The notes below the pieces were generated by a model, which worked only from the letters and a program-made list of their open reading frames with translations, did no database searches and was not told the origin of the DNA. From Atrina japonica (taxonomy: Eukaryota; Mollusca; Bivalvia; Pterioida; Pinnidae), in the NCBI GenBank assembly GCA_030159075.1, contig BROG01000794.1:113501-177500 (forward strand): a DNA stretch of 64,000 bases, written 5' to 3'. Position numbers and translations under genes: made by a program. This document shows positions 12,734 through 24,400 of the stretch, in pieces; positions within the stretch are counted from its first letter, which is position 1, and each line of letters opens with the position of its first letter.

Positions 12734-12891
12734 GTGACCGGTCGACAGGGGATGCTTACTCCTCCATGGCACCTGATCCCACCTCTTGGTTTCCAGAGGT
12801 CCGTGTTTGTCTATTTTTACCGGATTTGTATCTATGTCCTGAACATCCTATTGATATTATACTTTGGTATCTGAAATTTTTATATTTAAAC
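12734..12891 (+). mobile_element. Penelope-like 3' tail inserted in the 68-bp minisatellite (younger)
   Basis: Tail from GTGACCGGTCGACAGGGGAT to GGTATCTGAAATTTTT, near-identical to the tails at 9.1, 35.8 and 53.0 kb. It sits between AAATGGT and CTTAAACAAATTAG of the minisatellite, removing about five unit bases. Confidence 0.8.
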
Positions 12892-13344
12892 TTAAACAAA
12901 TTAGCGAATCTATATCCATCGTAAGATCAACGTTGTATAGATATATAAATGGTAAAACCTTAAGCAATTAGCGAGACTATTACCATCGTAAGCTCAGTAT
13001 TATAAAGATATCCTTATGGTAAAACCTTAAAAAAATTAGTGAGAATATTACCATCGTAAGCTCAGTGTCATAAAGATAACAAAATGGTAGAACCTTAAAC
13101 AAATTAGTGAGACTATTGCCATCGTAAATTTAATGTTGTAAAGATATTACAGTCGTAAAACCTTATATGAATTAGTGAGACTATTACCATCGTAAACTTA
13201 ATGTTATAAAGATATCCCAATGGTGAAACCTTAGATAAATTAGTGAGACTATAACCATCGTAAGCTCAGCGTTATGAAGATATACAAATGGTAAAACCTC
13301 AAATAAAATAGTGAGACTATAACCATCGTGAGTGCATGGTAATA

Positions 13345-13447
13345 TTATTTCCCTTACAATTTCCGCAAATATTTTAGTGCTAAAAGATTTAGATTTAAAT
13401 TAATTGTAATGAAATCTGTTTAAAGATACCAAATTAATTGCTATCCT
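13345..13447 (+). repeat. Direct repeat, right copy
   Basis: Matches 11231-11333, about 2.1 kb away in the same orientation. The (TA)n tract and the whole 68-bp minisatellite lie between the copies. Confidence 0.85.
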
Positions 13448-13984
13448 TCTTTGATAAAAGAACCAGGTTTGACTGATGAAAATCTAATTGTCTTAATTCA
13501 TTAATGTTATTTTGGCGTACCCACTCTCCAATTCTCATTTCGTCAGATCCCATACTTCTGTCATGTGGGTTTCAAAATCATACGTTCAACACAGATGATC
13601 ATAAATCAAAGTAATAAAAGACATTTGAATGGGTACCAAGACGCCGGAATCAACAAAACTTTTGAGTATAGATCATAATGATCATAGTTATAAAGTAAAT
13701 ACATGCATAAATTGTTGATGAACAATGTATGAAGGATAATCCAAAGAATAAACAAAATTAGTATCATCTGATTAGAAAGTCACTTCCTTGCATCAGGTAA
13801 TATGATATGTGAGAGATACGATCTGTTTAAAAAGGGGTTATTTTTTGTATTCGACATCATATAGGTAGGGAGGTATTATCTTTTAGGGTCAGTAGTTTTC
13901 CTAAAGTTTTACACCATCGTTTTAGTGAAGATATCATGATGAGTTTGATTTAATTTTGAACGATAATACGCTTCAATTCGACAA

Positions 13985-14265
13985 TAAACAAGACATATAT
14001 ATATAATTACTGGAATTGCCATAGGAACAACAATGGCACCAGCTTATGCAACTTCAACATTTGGATATTTGGAAAACAGCCTATACGAGATGGGGAACAA
14101 CAAAAAATTGGACTGATTTCAATGTTACAGAAATATTTAAACTATATGGAATAGATATTTGGACTGTCGTTTCATTTTCTGGAATCATAACCGGAGCAAT
14201 ATATTAGACGATTTACATGGTATATTGCAAAATGACTATTCGAACATTACGCTCAAATAGTAAGA
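13985..14265 (+). pseudogene. RT fragment of a second Penelope-like lineage
   Basis: Two adjacent frames give GIAIGTTMAPAYATSTFGYL followed by LENSLYE and, after a frameshift, WNRYLDCRFIFWNHNRSNIL then DDLHGILQND. The order 'G-x-AMGT-x-MAPxYA ... W-x-RYLDDCFIFW' is the RT core of a Penelope-like group distinct from the GIPMGTNCAP group elsewhere in the window. The catalytic second Asp is replaced (LDC), and only about 90 residues remain. Confidence 0.65.
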
Positions 14266-14471
14266 TTTTATAGATAAACACAATCCATTTCTTAACAGAA
14301 CGTAACATTTAATATCATCTTATGTAATTGAGTAATTGTCTTATCAGATTATTATCTTGAGCAATATAACTTTGGTTTTATGTTTATAATATAATACTAA
14401 TTTTGTTTATTCTTAGCATTATCCTTCACCTTCATATATTAATGCTATCTTGTATCATCAACAGTTTTGAA

Positions 14472-14476
<5 letters not shown>

Positions 14477-14559
<83 letters not shown>
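14477..14559. repeat. (CA)n microsatellite
   Basis: 83 bp of pure CA. Confidence 0.98.
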
Positions 14560-14561
<2 letters not shown>

Positions 14562-14639
14562 ATTGATCGGTTACTTTAAATTTGTTCAATGATTTACTGA
14601 AAAGGGACATAAAGGGAGGTGACCCGTTTGTTTATATTA

Positions 14640-14905
14640 TTTATTGTTGTTTAACGTCCCATCTAAAAATCGGAGACGTCACCAAATTCCGGTAAAGGGC
14701 TTCGAATTTTGACCTATGTCGACACTTACGGCCACTGAGCAGTGAGGAGTCTTTAACATGCCGACAACTACTGTAACACGGGACCTCGGTTTTTACTGTC
14801 TCATCCGAAGGACAGGAAACCAACCTGCCGGCGGCTGGATTCTAACTCACAACCTCACTATCAAGAGTTGAGCGCGCTTCGGACTGAGCCAGGTGGGGTC
14901 GAGAT
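14640..14905 (-). mobile_element. tRNA-derived SINE
   Basis: On the minus strand a tRNA-like head has an A-box-like TGGCTCAGTCCG (near 14891-14878) and a B-box-like GAGTTAGAATCC about 40 bp later. A body with CCTTCGGATGAGACAGTAAA and GTAAGTGTCGACATAGGTC follows, ending in GGGACGTTAAACAACAATAA. The head spacing fits an internal pol III promoter. The 60-codon frame here is incidental. Confidence 0.65.
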
Positions 14906-15504
14906 GACTCGCATATTAGTATTTTACCGATTAATATTTTAGTTGATTATTGTTCCATAATTCTACTCTCCATAGTGTTTTCAGGGGAAATAGAAAATAG
15001 ACCTTATATGTAAACGTTCGGCAGACAATATGAAAATACTTTTTATATAAAAGAATTGACAGTGAATAAAATTAACGGTCATAAAAACCATTGTTATCTT
15101 TCAATAAAAATGTTTCAAATTTCTTGTTGATATATTTCTGATTTAGGTGACATGCAACATTTCGTCAGCTCGTATATATTCGTATATAGAGGTAATTTGT
15201 TAATGATGAAGGCGTGATCCTAGTTAGAATCTTCCCGGAAATAGACGACAAATATGTTGTTTTGTAAACATTTACCTAGTCACTAGTACATTCATTGAAA
15301 GTGACACTTTTTTGTCAACACACACACACACACACGTGTATATTTATGCACACATTATTCGAACATTTTATTCTATATCACACCTTTTGATTGGACACAA
15401 GTTCTTCAAAATTAGAACGCCCTCTCCATACAATATTATTCTTAGATTATCATCAGGCGTCCTCTTAATAATTTCTGAATGTGCCACTAATAGTAAAATC
15501 CATA

Positions 15505-15775
15505 TAGTCTGGCGGATGTTGAGTCATGTGAACCATTTTTGACCTGGAAGAGTTTAAGTTTTAAGTAATAAAGCATAACATTAAAATTACACTGACTAGA
15601 GTAATCGTTCCTACTTGTCACCATACATAAGAGTGTATCCAGTGAAGAATAAAACGGTTTTCCTGTTCGACTTGTCATAACGGAAAAGTGAGTAGAATAA
15701 TCTGCATGATAATCAAAAGGTTACTCCGTCCCGCCATCTTATGTGAATCTGACAATAATAAATAAAATATAACCT
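15505..15775. repeat. Dispersed 270-bp repeat, copy 1
   Basis: It shares, in order, GAGTCATGTGAACC, GTAATAAAGCATAA, AGAGTAATCGTTCC, TTGTCACCATACA, GAAAAGTGAGTA and AAAAGGTTAC with 22680-22950. Both copies are in the same orientation. No terminal inverted repeat or coding sequence is visible. Confidence 0.7.
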
Positions 15776-16764
15776 CATTACATAGCAGAAAAGCACTTTA
15801 GCAATATTGCCGAGAAAAGACAACAAGAATTCAGATAAGAAGAAGCAAATTTGGACACTGTGTAGAATCTATGAAAAATTTTGAATTAATTTGAAATAAT
15901 AATAATTATTATAATTATTACTTTTCTTCAAGAACTTTTATATAGTAACAACGAACCCATCAGTCACCCTAAAAGTCAAGCACGCTATCTTTACAGCCGT
16001 TTATTTATGTCTCAATTTCATTCCCGTTATACAGATTTGCAGACCCGTATATTGGTAGTATATTCTTTAGACTGTTAATAACATTTTAATGACCGTGTTT
16101 AACGGCAAAGCTTCCGTCGGCTCAAACAACATTATACACATTGCCCTCTCTTGCATGTCTATATATTTTCATCAATATTATATAATGAAATGGTCGCTGT
16201 TTATGCTGGGATAAATACAAAAGCTCAAGTTGAACGATCGTTAGAAAGAGTGAGGGCGGGAAATTGAGCGTCATTACGGGATTATACTCCTTAATCCTCT
16301 CAGTGTCACTATTGACAAAAATTTAGCGTGGCTTTCACCTATTACTTTATTCTATTAAATTTTGTTGAATAAAATTGAAATTTGTATCACTTAACAGAAT
16401 GACATTGTGTGGTCGAAAGCAAAAGGTATTGGTGCCGTCGCTGTATTTAATAGATAAAGTTTCCAATTTAAATATAATTAAAGAAAGATTTAATTTTTAG
16501 ACGTTTTATTAGAATGTTTTTGTTCAGTGAGTTGTACTTAATGTACTAAGTATTTCTTTATTAGCACGGCTACCATCTATTATGCTCATTTGCAGTTTGA
16601 ATGTCCAGTACATGTCATGGTGAAACCAAAATTACTTTTCATAGGTAGTCACTTGATTCTTTGTAAAATTAATCAGATTATACTAAGTAGACAACCTACA
16701 AATCTTATTCCCAGTATAAATTCAAACTAAATACACCTGCACACTTATTTATATACGAATGGGA
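15776..16764. other. No supported feature
   Basis: AT-rich sequence between a dispersed repeat and Penelope-like scraps; nothing recognised. Confidence 0.5.
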
Positions 16765-17070
16765 AATTAAAGTCGGTACAGAACGAATGTCGCTACAAAA
16801 CGCAATGAATTCGGCTTTCCAATGGAAGAATGTCTATATCTAAGTAAAATGAAGCACTAATGTATAATTGAGACCCCATATGTATTAGAATACGATAAAT
16901 TGGAGATTAATAATGGTATCATCATGAAAAATAATTGTAAAACCCAAACGGGATAGGACCAAGTGTCCAGAAGGAGTCAGCGTCCTCTGTTAGCATGTCA
17001 CACCCGTCTCAAATGCTACCTCTCAAGTTCGGTTAAAAGGTCAAGTTCGGTGAAATGTCAAAATGTCATC
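16765..17070. mobile_element. Penelope-like fragments: RT scrap (+) and tail scrap (-)
   Basis: AACGCAATGAATTCGGCTTT at about 16800 matches the KRNDFGFP block in plus orientation. 16940-17070 matches the tail on the minus strand (complement of GGACGCTGACTCCTTCTGG). The two orientations mean two events or a rearrangement. Confidence 0.5.
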
Positions 17071-17289
17071 AGTGAGGTTTAGATCTGTATATTGTGTTCA
17101 TTTATACCATATGATCCAAAATGGTAGACTGACAGCTCAACATACAGTCATTTGATACACAGACAATTCAATGAAAGTGCAAACTAAATCACGTCAAAAT
17201 TGTCTCGCTATCTCCGATGTTGAATTACTTTCTGATTCGTAGACTTTCTACACAAATTATAACTAAAACTTATGTCTTTTTGCTTTGAC

Positions 17290-19310
17290 TACAGACTTGG
17301 GCGGATACAGCGAGACGGCAAAGGGACGCGTTTTTGTCCATGACACCTAATGCCACCTCTGGATTTTCCGGAAGTCAATATATGTCGATTGTTACTTGTG
17401 TCTACGTATTGCTCTAGGGCACCAATTTCGTCGTTATAAAATGAGTATGGGCATCCAAGCTGTTAAATTACAAACGGGTTTTGCAGTGCCTAGACATAAA
17501 AAATCTTCTTCACAACACTGTCACATGTTCATTTGTATCATCTCTCTTCAAATATAATGTCGTCACCGGCGCCGTTTCTATTGTTGAAAATGAAATCTTC
17601 AAAAATCCTATTTTAAGAGGTCCTAAATACCACAAAGCCCGTTCCTTTAATTGGCGACAAAATTTAGGTTTAGTTATGAGTTCTGTCGAAGATTATGCCA
17701 GACGATGGGCCAAACATGAAGACGTGGAACCAGACACTTTGTCTGAATTGCTAAAGGCTATACGATGGTTGATAAAATATCGTATTCGAAAACTTAAAGT
17801 AACTATGAAAATACGTTATCCCTCTGTTTGATAAGAATTATGGTAATCCTTTATACACACGTAGCTCACTTTCAAAGGACGAGATCCTTCAAAATTTCGT
17901 GTCCGTATTACGATCTTTTGGTGTACCTACAAACGATACTGATTTTGAGCTACCATACCATATTTTATACCTCAACTTCATAAAACCCCATATAAACAGA
18001 AGTACATAGCAGGATAGAGCAAATGTTCTACCAAACCTTTATCTCTACTTCTTACCAAGATATTGACAGCCGTTAAGCAGAAACTTCAGCAAAATTGTAC
18101 AGTTGCTTATTCTAGAAGCGGTGTAATTCGGATGTGGATACTTAAAAATTCTAAATAACATTTAGAAAATTTGAGGGCACACGATTTTTCTCAAATTCAC
18201 AGTATCAAAACATATATCTCTACTATTTACACATTCCACATAAAAAATTAAAAGAAAAACTTTATACCATCATAGACAACTGTTTTTTTCACTAAAGGTG
18301 GTACCCAAAAATTTAAATATGAAGTGATTGGTTATCATGATACTTATTTTGTCAAAAACCATTCTGATTCTACACATAAATACGCTAAAGTTGATATAAA
18401 AAGATTCTAGTAGACGATATATTTGTAATGTTCGGAGACGTGGTTTTTCAACAAACTGTCGGCATTTCTATGGTAACCAATTGTGTCCCTTTATTGGCTG
18501 ACCTGTTCCTTTATTCCAACGTGGCAGACTTCATTTAGAAACTTCTAGATCATAAGAAGAAAAAGCTAGCGGTGTCCTTCAAGTTGACATTTAGATATAT
18601 CGACGACGTTTTGTCAATTAATAATGACAATTTTCATACACATATCAATGCGATATATATCCCAGCGAAATTAAAGATACAACAGAATCAAGCACACACG
18701 CTTCATACTTAGACATTTTACTTACTAAAGACACAGACGGGATATTGGCATCTAAGGTATACGAAAAACGCAACGATTTCGGCTTTCCCATCGTAAATTT
18801 TCTACATTTAAGTAGTAATATCCCACATTCATCCGCATATGGAGTTTATATTTCACAAATGATCGGATATGCCAGTGCGTGTTCAACATATGAAAATTTC
18901 ATATGCAGATGTAAACTTCTCACTGACAAATTATTGACGCAGGGATATCGAAAACCGCGTTTGATGTCAACGTTCCGCAAATTTTATGGTCGGTATAAAA
19001 AAGTCTTCTTTGCAATTAATCTATTTCACCAAGTGAAATGTTGAATTGACTTTCCGTTGACGGTTGTTGAAACGTCTGCACCAATTGTGACGAGGATTCG
19101 TTCCTCATGTATTTCATTTAGACTTGACTGTGGACTCACGGCAGGTGTAGCCAGTCGAAAAGGAATCTTACTCCCCCATGACACCTGATCCCACCTCTTG
19201 ATTTCCAGAGGTCCGTGTTTGAACATTTTTACCAAATTTTTATCTATGTCCTGGACATCCTAAACGATTTATAATTTGGTATCTGAGATCTTTTATAGAT
19301 GTATATCATT
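17290..19310 (+). pseudogene. Penelope-like retroelement, long degenerate copy
   Basis: This is the longest RT-bearing copy. An open frame of 116 codons at 17481-17831 holds the conserved N-terminal region (RGPKYHKARSFNW, YARRW, RWLIKYRIRKLK). Then come broken frames with KCSTKPLSLLLTKILTA, FQQTVGIS and the catalytic RYIDDVLS box near 18590-18620, then a C-terminal frame at 18745-19044 (KRNDFGFPIVNF, SSAYGVYIS, FRKFYGRY). It ends in the family 3' tail (CCTGATCCCACCTCTTG, then TCCTGGACATCCTA). The role of an intact protein would be target-primed reverse transcription. A tail-like stretch at 17330-17420 upstream suggests a head-to-tail or terminal-repeat arrangement. Several stops and frameshifts make it non-functional. 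No GIY-YIG endonuclease is visible in this copy. Confidence 0.85.
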
Positions 19311-19344
19311 TTACTTAACAATGTAAAGTATGCTAAATAGTATG

Positions 19345-19990
19345 AATATTATTACAATGCGAAATTTATAGTTTTACCAACAAACAAAAAAGAAATTCTC
19401 AAAACGACTGTTAATGAGACTTTATCTGTTGAGTTCGAATTTGATATAAATGTACTAAATTTCCGAAAGTAAAATGGAGTATCATACAAGTCCAAATGAT
19501 AAATCCAAATGTATTGTCAAATCCGTCTAAAAGTATTCACTGTAAAAATATAACTATCTTAGCGTTTGTGAAGTTTAGAATTTTAATGGTGCAATCCAAG
19601 AGAAATATTACTTCAGTATAAAATGATAAGCTGGTTCAGATATGTTGAATTTATGTATACTCTCGGGGACTCAAACGGTCCACTAGCAGTGGAAACGGCC
19701 CAGTGGTTATAAATGTTATTAATAATACCAAAGTTATAGTTTTAGAAAAGAGACCAAATCAATGCTCAAGACGATCATTTCTTTCAATAAGACTTCAGCA
19801 GTTGGGCTCATTTTTAATATGAATATGTATTTCCGAAAGTAAAAAGTGGTGTCGTACAAGGCCAAATAATAAATCTTAATGTATTACCATTTTCTTCTAA
19901 GAGCACTCACTGTAAAAAATATGACTATCTTATGTTTTAAGAAGTTTAGAATTTGAATGGTGCAATCCGAGCAAAATAGTGAATACAGAA
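19345..19990 (-). repeat. Retrozyme-family dimer, degenerate
   Basis: Two head-to-tail units. Landmarks such as CTCGGGGACTCAAACGGTCC and GGTGCAATCC recur with about 360-bp spacing, about 40 bp after the 3' end of the large Penelope-like copy. Both hammerhead cores are mutated (CAGATAA in one, CTGCTGA in the other), so no self-cleavage is expected. Confidence 0.8.
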
Positions 19991-20939
19991 ATTTAATTCA
20001 GAAATGTTATGAACGAGTTGCCGATTGAATAAAAGAGATTAAACGAACTCGAATCTACAAAATGATATTTGCAGCTGCATACCATTTGTCTCTTGATGCT
20101 TTCATAATAGTTTTTATTATCATATTATTCACCAGCTGAGATATTAACATTGTCATTCAATTTATATGGATGATTTAAAGTTCAGAAATTGAATTTATTT
20201 AAGAGGAATTTTGTATATATTCGCGATTGAAATATTAATCTTATTAAGTAAACTTGTATAGTTGTCTTCCTGAGAAAAATGAATATTTTATCAAAAGAAT
20301 TTAAAGTTAAAATCATTTTCAAAATGTATAAACACATTCTGTAAAGCTTAAAATTCTTCCGTTTTTAGTATAAAACTTTGGTATTATGTTTATAATATTT
20401 GTTTAATACTGTGATTGCTGCAACTTGTTATGACAATATTACGATTAGTGCGCTGTGATCTCGCATCAAGCAAGGTGTGCATGAGACAATTAAACCAAGA
20501 TACATGTATATTCTAAATCGTATTCAAATTGAAAATTTTGTTTTACCTTTTGTTATATCATTCAATGTAGTGTTTCAAAAATACTTAATATCTGAATTAG
20601 TATCCATTATCAATATATTGCAATTGGTTTCGTAGGTAATTTCAAACGATAACTAAATAATCTATTTCATGATATTATACTATGATGTGAAAAATTATGT
20701 CAGACGTTCTTGCTTTTGACCTAAAAAATTCATGGAAATTCTACAGGTCTTTGTATTCTGGATATATATCAGGTATCTGCTGCTGAAAAAAACTGGCTAT
20801 CTAATATAAATTAATATTAATTATATTTATATACATTGTACTTGGATAATCAATCACTTATTTTTTTCTGTGTCAATAGTCCTATATTTACGGAAGCGTA
20901 TTTGGGTCACCTTACGAGTTTTTATTTCTCGTTTTTTCA
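19991..20939. other. No supported feature
   Basis: AT-rich. A 25-bp stretch near 20380 (ACTTTGGTATTATGTTTATA) matches the retrozyme family start and may be a scrap of it. Confidence 0.5.
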
Positions 20940-21145
20940 ACATAAAAGTTTACTTTTCCACCTTAATTCTTGGAATTTCCAACATTACAGTTAGTTTTTC
21001 CAACTATTTTCTTAGTAATTCCAACTTTAAATTTGGCAATTCCAAAATTATTTTTGGAACTTTTTTCTTGGCTTTTCAAACTTTATTCCAGGAATGTCCA
21101 ACTTAAAAGTTGGCTTTTCCAACTTTTACTGGACTTGTCAAGATT
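20940..21145. repeat. Degenerate short tandem repeat
   Basis: TTCCAAC followed by TTTAA(A/G)TTGG alternates roughly every 20-25 bp. The overlapping 60-78-codon hydrophobic frames come from this simple pattern. Confidence 0.5.
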
Positions 21146-21149
21146 AGTA

Positions 21150-22274
21150 TAATTATGACTTATATGTATAAACAGGCGCTGGAACAGTTGTATTAAATAA
21201 ATTATTCATAAACAGGGACTCGTACAGTGTGAATAAATTTGAATAGCTTTAACGTAGTTTTCATTTTTAGGACATCGTGTAAAATATCATGTAGCGGTAT
21301 AATTACTGATTAGCAATCGGACGATTCTTCGCTAAAATGATGGAATTAAAAGGAAAACGATGCCAACATCGCAACAACCCTGTGGCTAGGGAGTATGGTA
21401 GTGATTAATGCTGTCAGAATTTGGGCATATATACGCCGAAATGTAGCATTCATTCAAATAAAATTGAACATTTGGCACAAAATTAATTATTTAACACCGT
21501 AGTTTATCATTGGATGCATTTTTATTTCTATCAGATATTACATTTTATGTTGCGCTCGAAACGTCATATAACCTTAAGGGACGATTTTTTTATTATGATG
21601 GGAGAGTATGCCAAATTGTCAAGCCAGATTATTCATTATCATTACGTCAGTAGACAAACTATATTTTAGGGACAGATTATTTATTTTGTTTAGTTTCTTT
21701 GACCTTGTGATCAAGATTTTATTTAAACTAGTGGCAGATCTGAACATTTTCAAGGGGTTATCTTTTATTTATTACATTTAAAACTCGATCACTGCGCATG
21801 GGATTTATTAACAAGTATCTTTTAGTGGTTTTATCAGCATCTAGAACTGAAACACTGTCTTCAACTGATATTACATCACATTTATTATACATATCAAAAG
21901 AAAATTGTCTCAGTAAACATAATACATATGAAATCAATGTATGTTCCGCTGGAGTCTTTTTATCATTATTGTACAAGGCATGAGAGGCTATTTTGTGGTT
22001 TCTAGACAACAAGTTGTGGCATCTTAATTCTTCAGAAATATCCCATTGATAAACTAATCAACTCTGAAAATAAAGGGAAATTCAGCATACATAAGCTGAA
22101 TGCTCCATTCTCTCTTTGTGTAACGTGTACTCTGCTCATAGATACATATTGTTTTTTGAAAGAAATGCCTAAGATTTAACTCGTACGAAGTTGGAAATTT
22201 CAATAATAAAATTGGATAATCGAAGAAAAAAAAATCTGTTTTGTTTTAATTTTATAGTAAAGTCCATATAAGCA
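21150..22274. other. No supported feature
   Basis: The antiparallel 84- and 61-codon frames at 21758-22012 and 21798-21983 show no motif or splice context. Confidence 0.5.
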
Positions 22275-22664
22275 TTGAGCATTATAACTTTGGCATTATG
22301 TTTATAATATTTATAACCACTAGGTCGTTGCCACTGCTTTTGGACCCTTTGAGTCCCCGAGGGTATACATAAACGTAGTACCTGATATTTCGCTACCAGC
22401 TGTTCATCTTATATTAAAGTAATATTTGGCACTATTAACACTATTTAAATTCGAAAATTGTCTAAAGGTAAAATAGTAATTTTTTTACTCTTAGACGGAT
22501 TTCGGCTATACTTTTAGAGATATTATTTGACCTTGTATGATGCCACTTTATCTTTAGAAAATACACATACTTCTCAAATTGGAGCTCAACTGATGAAGTC
22601 TTATTGACAGAAACGATATCGTCTTGATCATTATAACTTTGGTATTATGTAAATAATATTTATC
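22275..22664 (+). repeat. Retrozyme monomer, plus orientation, slightly over unit length
   Basis: The same family as the 39-41 kb array but a single copy in the opposite orientation. It begins TTGAGCATTATAACTTTGG, exactly the sequence 3' of the predicted hammerhead cleavage site. It runs 349 nt to the next cleavage site (after 22623), then continues about 40 nt into a second copy of its own beginning before homology ends. The bases before 22275 do not match the family, so its 5' boundary coincides with the self-cleavage position. Directly after it lies a copy of the 270-bp dispersed repeat (22680-22950). Confidence 0.85.
22584..22629 (+). ncRNA. Hammerhead ribozyme motif, dispersed monomer
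   Basis: Plus strand: stem I GCTCAA (22584-22589), CTGATGA (22590-22596), stem II GTC/GAC, GAAA (22610-22613), stem III palindrome ending in GTC (22621-22623), then TTGATC. Stem I has one mismatch (TTGATC for TTGAGC). All core residues are present. Confidence 0.78.
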
Positions 22665-22679
22665 TATATATAAGCTAGC

Positions 22680-22950
22680 GGGATGGAGTCACGTGAACCC
22701 TTTGTTTGACCCGAACGAGTTTAATTTCAGGTAATAAAACATAATAAAGCATAATGGCAATGAAATTAAACTGACACGAGTAATCGTTCCTTCTTGTCAC
22801 CATACACCACGAGTATCTAGTGAGGAATAAAACTTTTTTTTACACTGAAACTTGTCATACCCGAAAAGTGAGTACAATCACGGGTATGCATTGCAATTAA
22901 AAGGTTACAATGTTATGTGAATTTGACTAAGGTAAATACAACTTTCCTTT
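22680..22950. repeat. Dispersed 270-bp repeat, copy 2
   Basis: Same family as 15505-15775. It begins GCGGGATGGAGTCACGTGAA, directly after the retrozyme monomer. Confidence 0.7.
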
Positions 22951-23474
22951 AGACCTTTAATATTATCAAAACCATATCATTTATATACACAGAATTTGCA
23001 GAAAGGGAACTTTTAGGAAATGAAAGAATGTTGGTTTTTTTCATCAAGCGAACAATCAAGAATCAATCAAAACTCTCTAACAAAAATACAAGACCTTGTT
23101 GTTTACATTTTTATCACTGTCTAGTCAAAATAGTTTCATTTCAATAAAATATTAGATAGCTTTCTTTTTATTTGAATTGCATCATAATTATGTTTTTTAC
23201 AAACATGTGTAATAAAACAGTTATAATACAGGGTTCAGTTCAATATGTCTGTGCAATAGGTAACACTGTATTGCCCTGAAGTTGGATTCCACCAAGATTC
23301 CACCGGAGCTACTTTTCTAAATGGAATTCCAGTCATCAAAAATATTTGATGACGTCTTTAAAAAAGGAATGAATTCTAAATGTGTGCACAATTGATTAAA
23401 TAAGGGACATACAATGGATACAAAACCATGCAAATGTTAATCTATGCATCTGATTGCTCTTGATTGTTGTACAA

Positions 23475-24262
23475 TCTAATATTATTGAGAGGGGGACTTC
23501 ATAATGTTTAACAAGATCCACGTATCGACCATAGAACTTCTTAAACGACGATTTCAAGCGTTCAACAACGTAACCTTGTGTACGTAGTTTATTGGCGAGT
23601 CGTTTCGCTCTCGGAATAAAACATTCATAAGACGAGCATGCCCTGGCATAGCGTATAAGTTATGAAATGAAAACGCCATAGGCAGGAGAAGATGGAATAT
23701 TACTACCTAGAAATGGGAAGATCGTGATATGGAAATTGAAATCGTCGCGTTTGTCATAAAGGGAGGTGTAAAGTTGACTGTCCTTTCCAGTCGACAGGAG
23801 TAAATATAGGTAAGAAACAGACGTGTTGCTCTCTGTCGTCTTATTGATCTCTAGCTCAACAGGATATATCTGACCGACACAATTCTGAAATTCTGAATTA
23901 TTTATGGACAAGTAGTCGTCGATATACCTCTAAGTAAAATTAAATTGAGATGAAAACTGTTTGTTTCCTTTGGATATCAGAGACTGTATAAATTCCGCTT
24001 CGTATGAATACAAAAAGATGTCAGTCAAAAGAGATGCACAATTGGTACCCATTGGAATGCCGACAATCTGTTGGAAAACTTTTCCCGCAAACACCACGAA
24101 TATGTTGTCCACCAAAACCCCCAGAATCTTGATAATATTGTTCTCAGTGTACTTGTTATTGGAATCAGAGTGTTTCTTTACAAAATAAGGTTCCTCATTT
24201 TTATTTTTGTATACAAAGGAGGTTTGTATAATAGATGTTAACTTGTTTGTCAAATTAGTAAT
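23475..24262 (-). pseudogene. Penelope-like retroelement, central/C-terminal RT fragment
   Basis: Minus-strand frames at 24253-23930 (YFVKKHSDSNNKYTE, VFQQIVGIPMGTNCASLL, EAEFIQSL) and 23911-23660 (IYPVELEINKTTESN, LYDKRDDFNFHI, SSPAYGVFIS), then LIRYARACSSYECF and KSSFKKFYGRY down to about 23480. A frameshift falls at the catalytic YIDD region. It is truncated at the 5' side just upstream of a TAG at about 24267. It is divergent from the 17 kb and 51 kb copies (KRDDFNF rather than KRDDFGF), so it is a different subfamily. Confidence 0.82.
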
Positions 24263-24324
24263 TTTTCGAATTTCCTACCTACTGTTGTAACAACTGTAAA
24301 CAATCAATTTATATTTTGATCGAT

Positions 24325-24400
24325 GTGGAATGCCAGCAAAAGACACTTCCTTCCGGACATCTGATCCTATCCCGTTTGGGATTCGCAATTGTTCTTCATG
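24325..24400 (+). mobile_element. Penelope-like tail scrap
   Basis: ACTTCCTTCCGGACATCTGA then TCCTATCCCGTTTGGGATTC resembles the GGATGCTTACTCC...CCTGATCCCACCTC tail with changes. It is opposite in orientation to the neighbouring RT fragment. Confidence 0.4.

Larger units (their letters stand above)
12000..13335 (+). repeat. Minisatellite, 68-bp unit
   Basis: About 15-16 units read TTAGTGAGACTATTACCATC, GTAAGCTCAGTGTTATAAAG, ATATCCAAATGGTAAAACC. A 68-bp step was measured between 12616 and 12684. Units are moderately diverged. Two Penelope-like tails are embedded. No coding potential. Confidence 0.9.

Noticed and set aside
19345..19990. Active hammerheads in the 19.4-20.0 kb dimer
   Set aside because: Core boxes are mutated in both units (CAGATAA and CTGCTGA), so cleavage is not expected.
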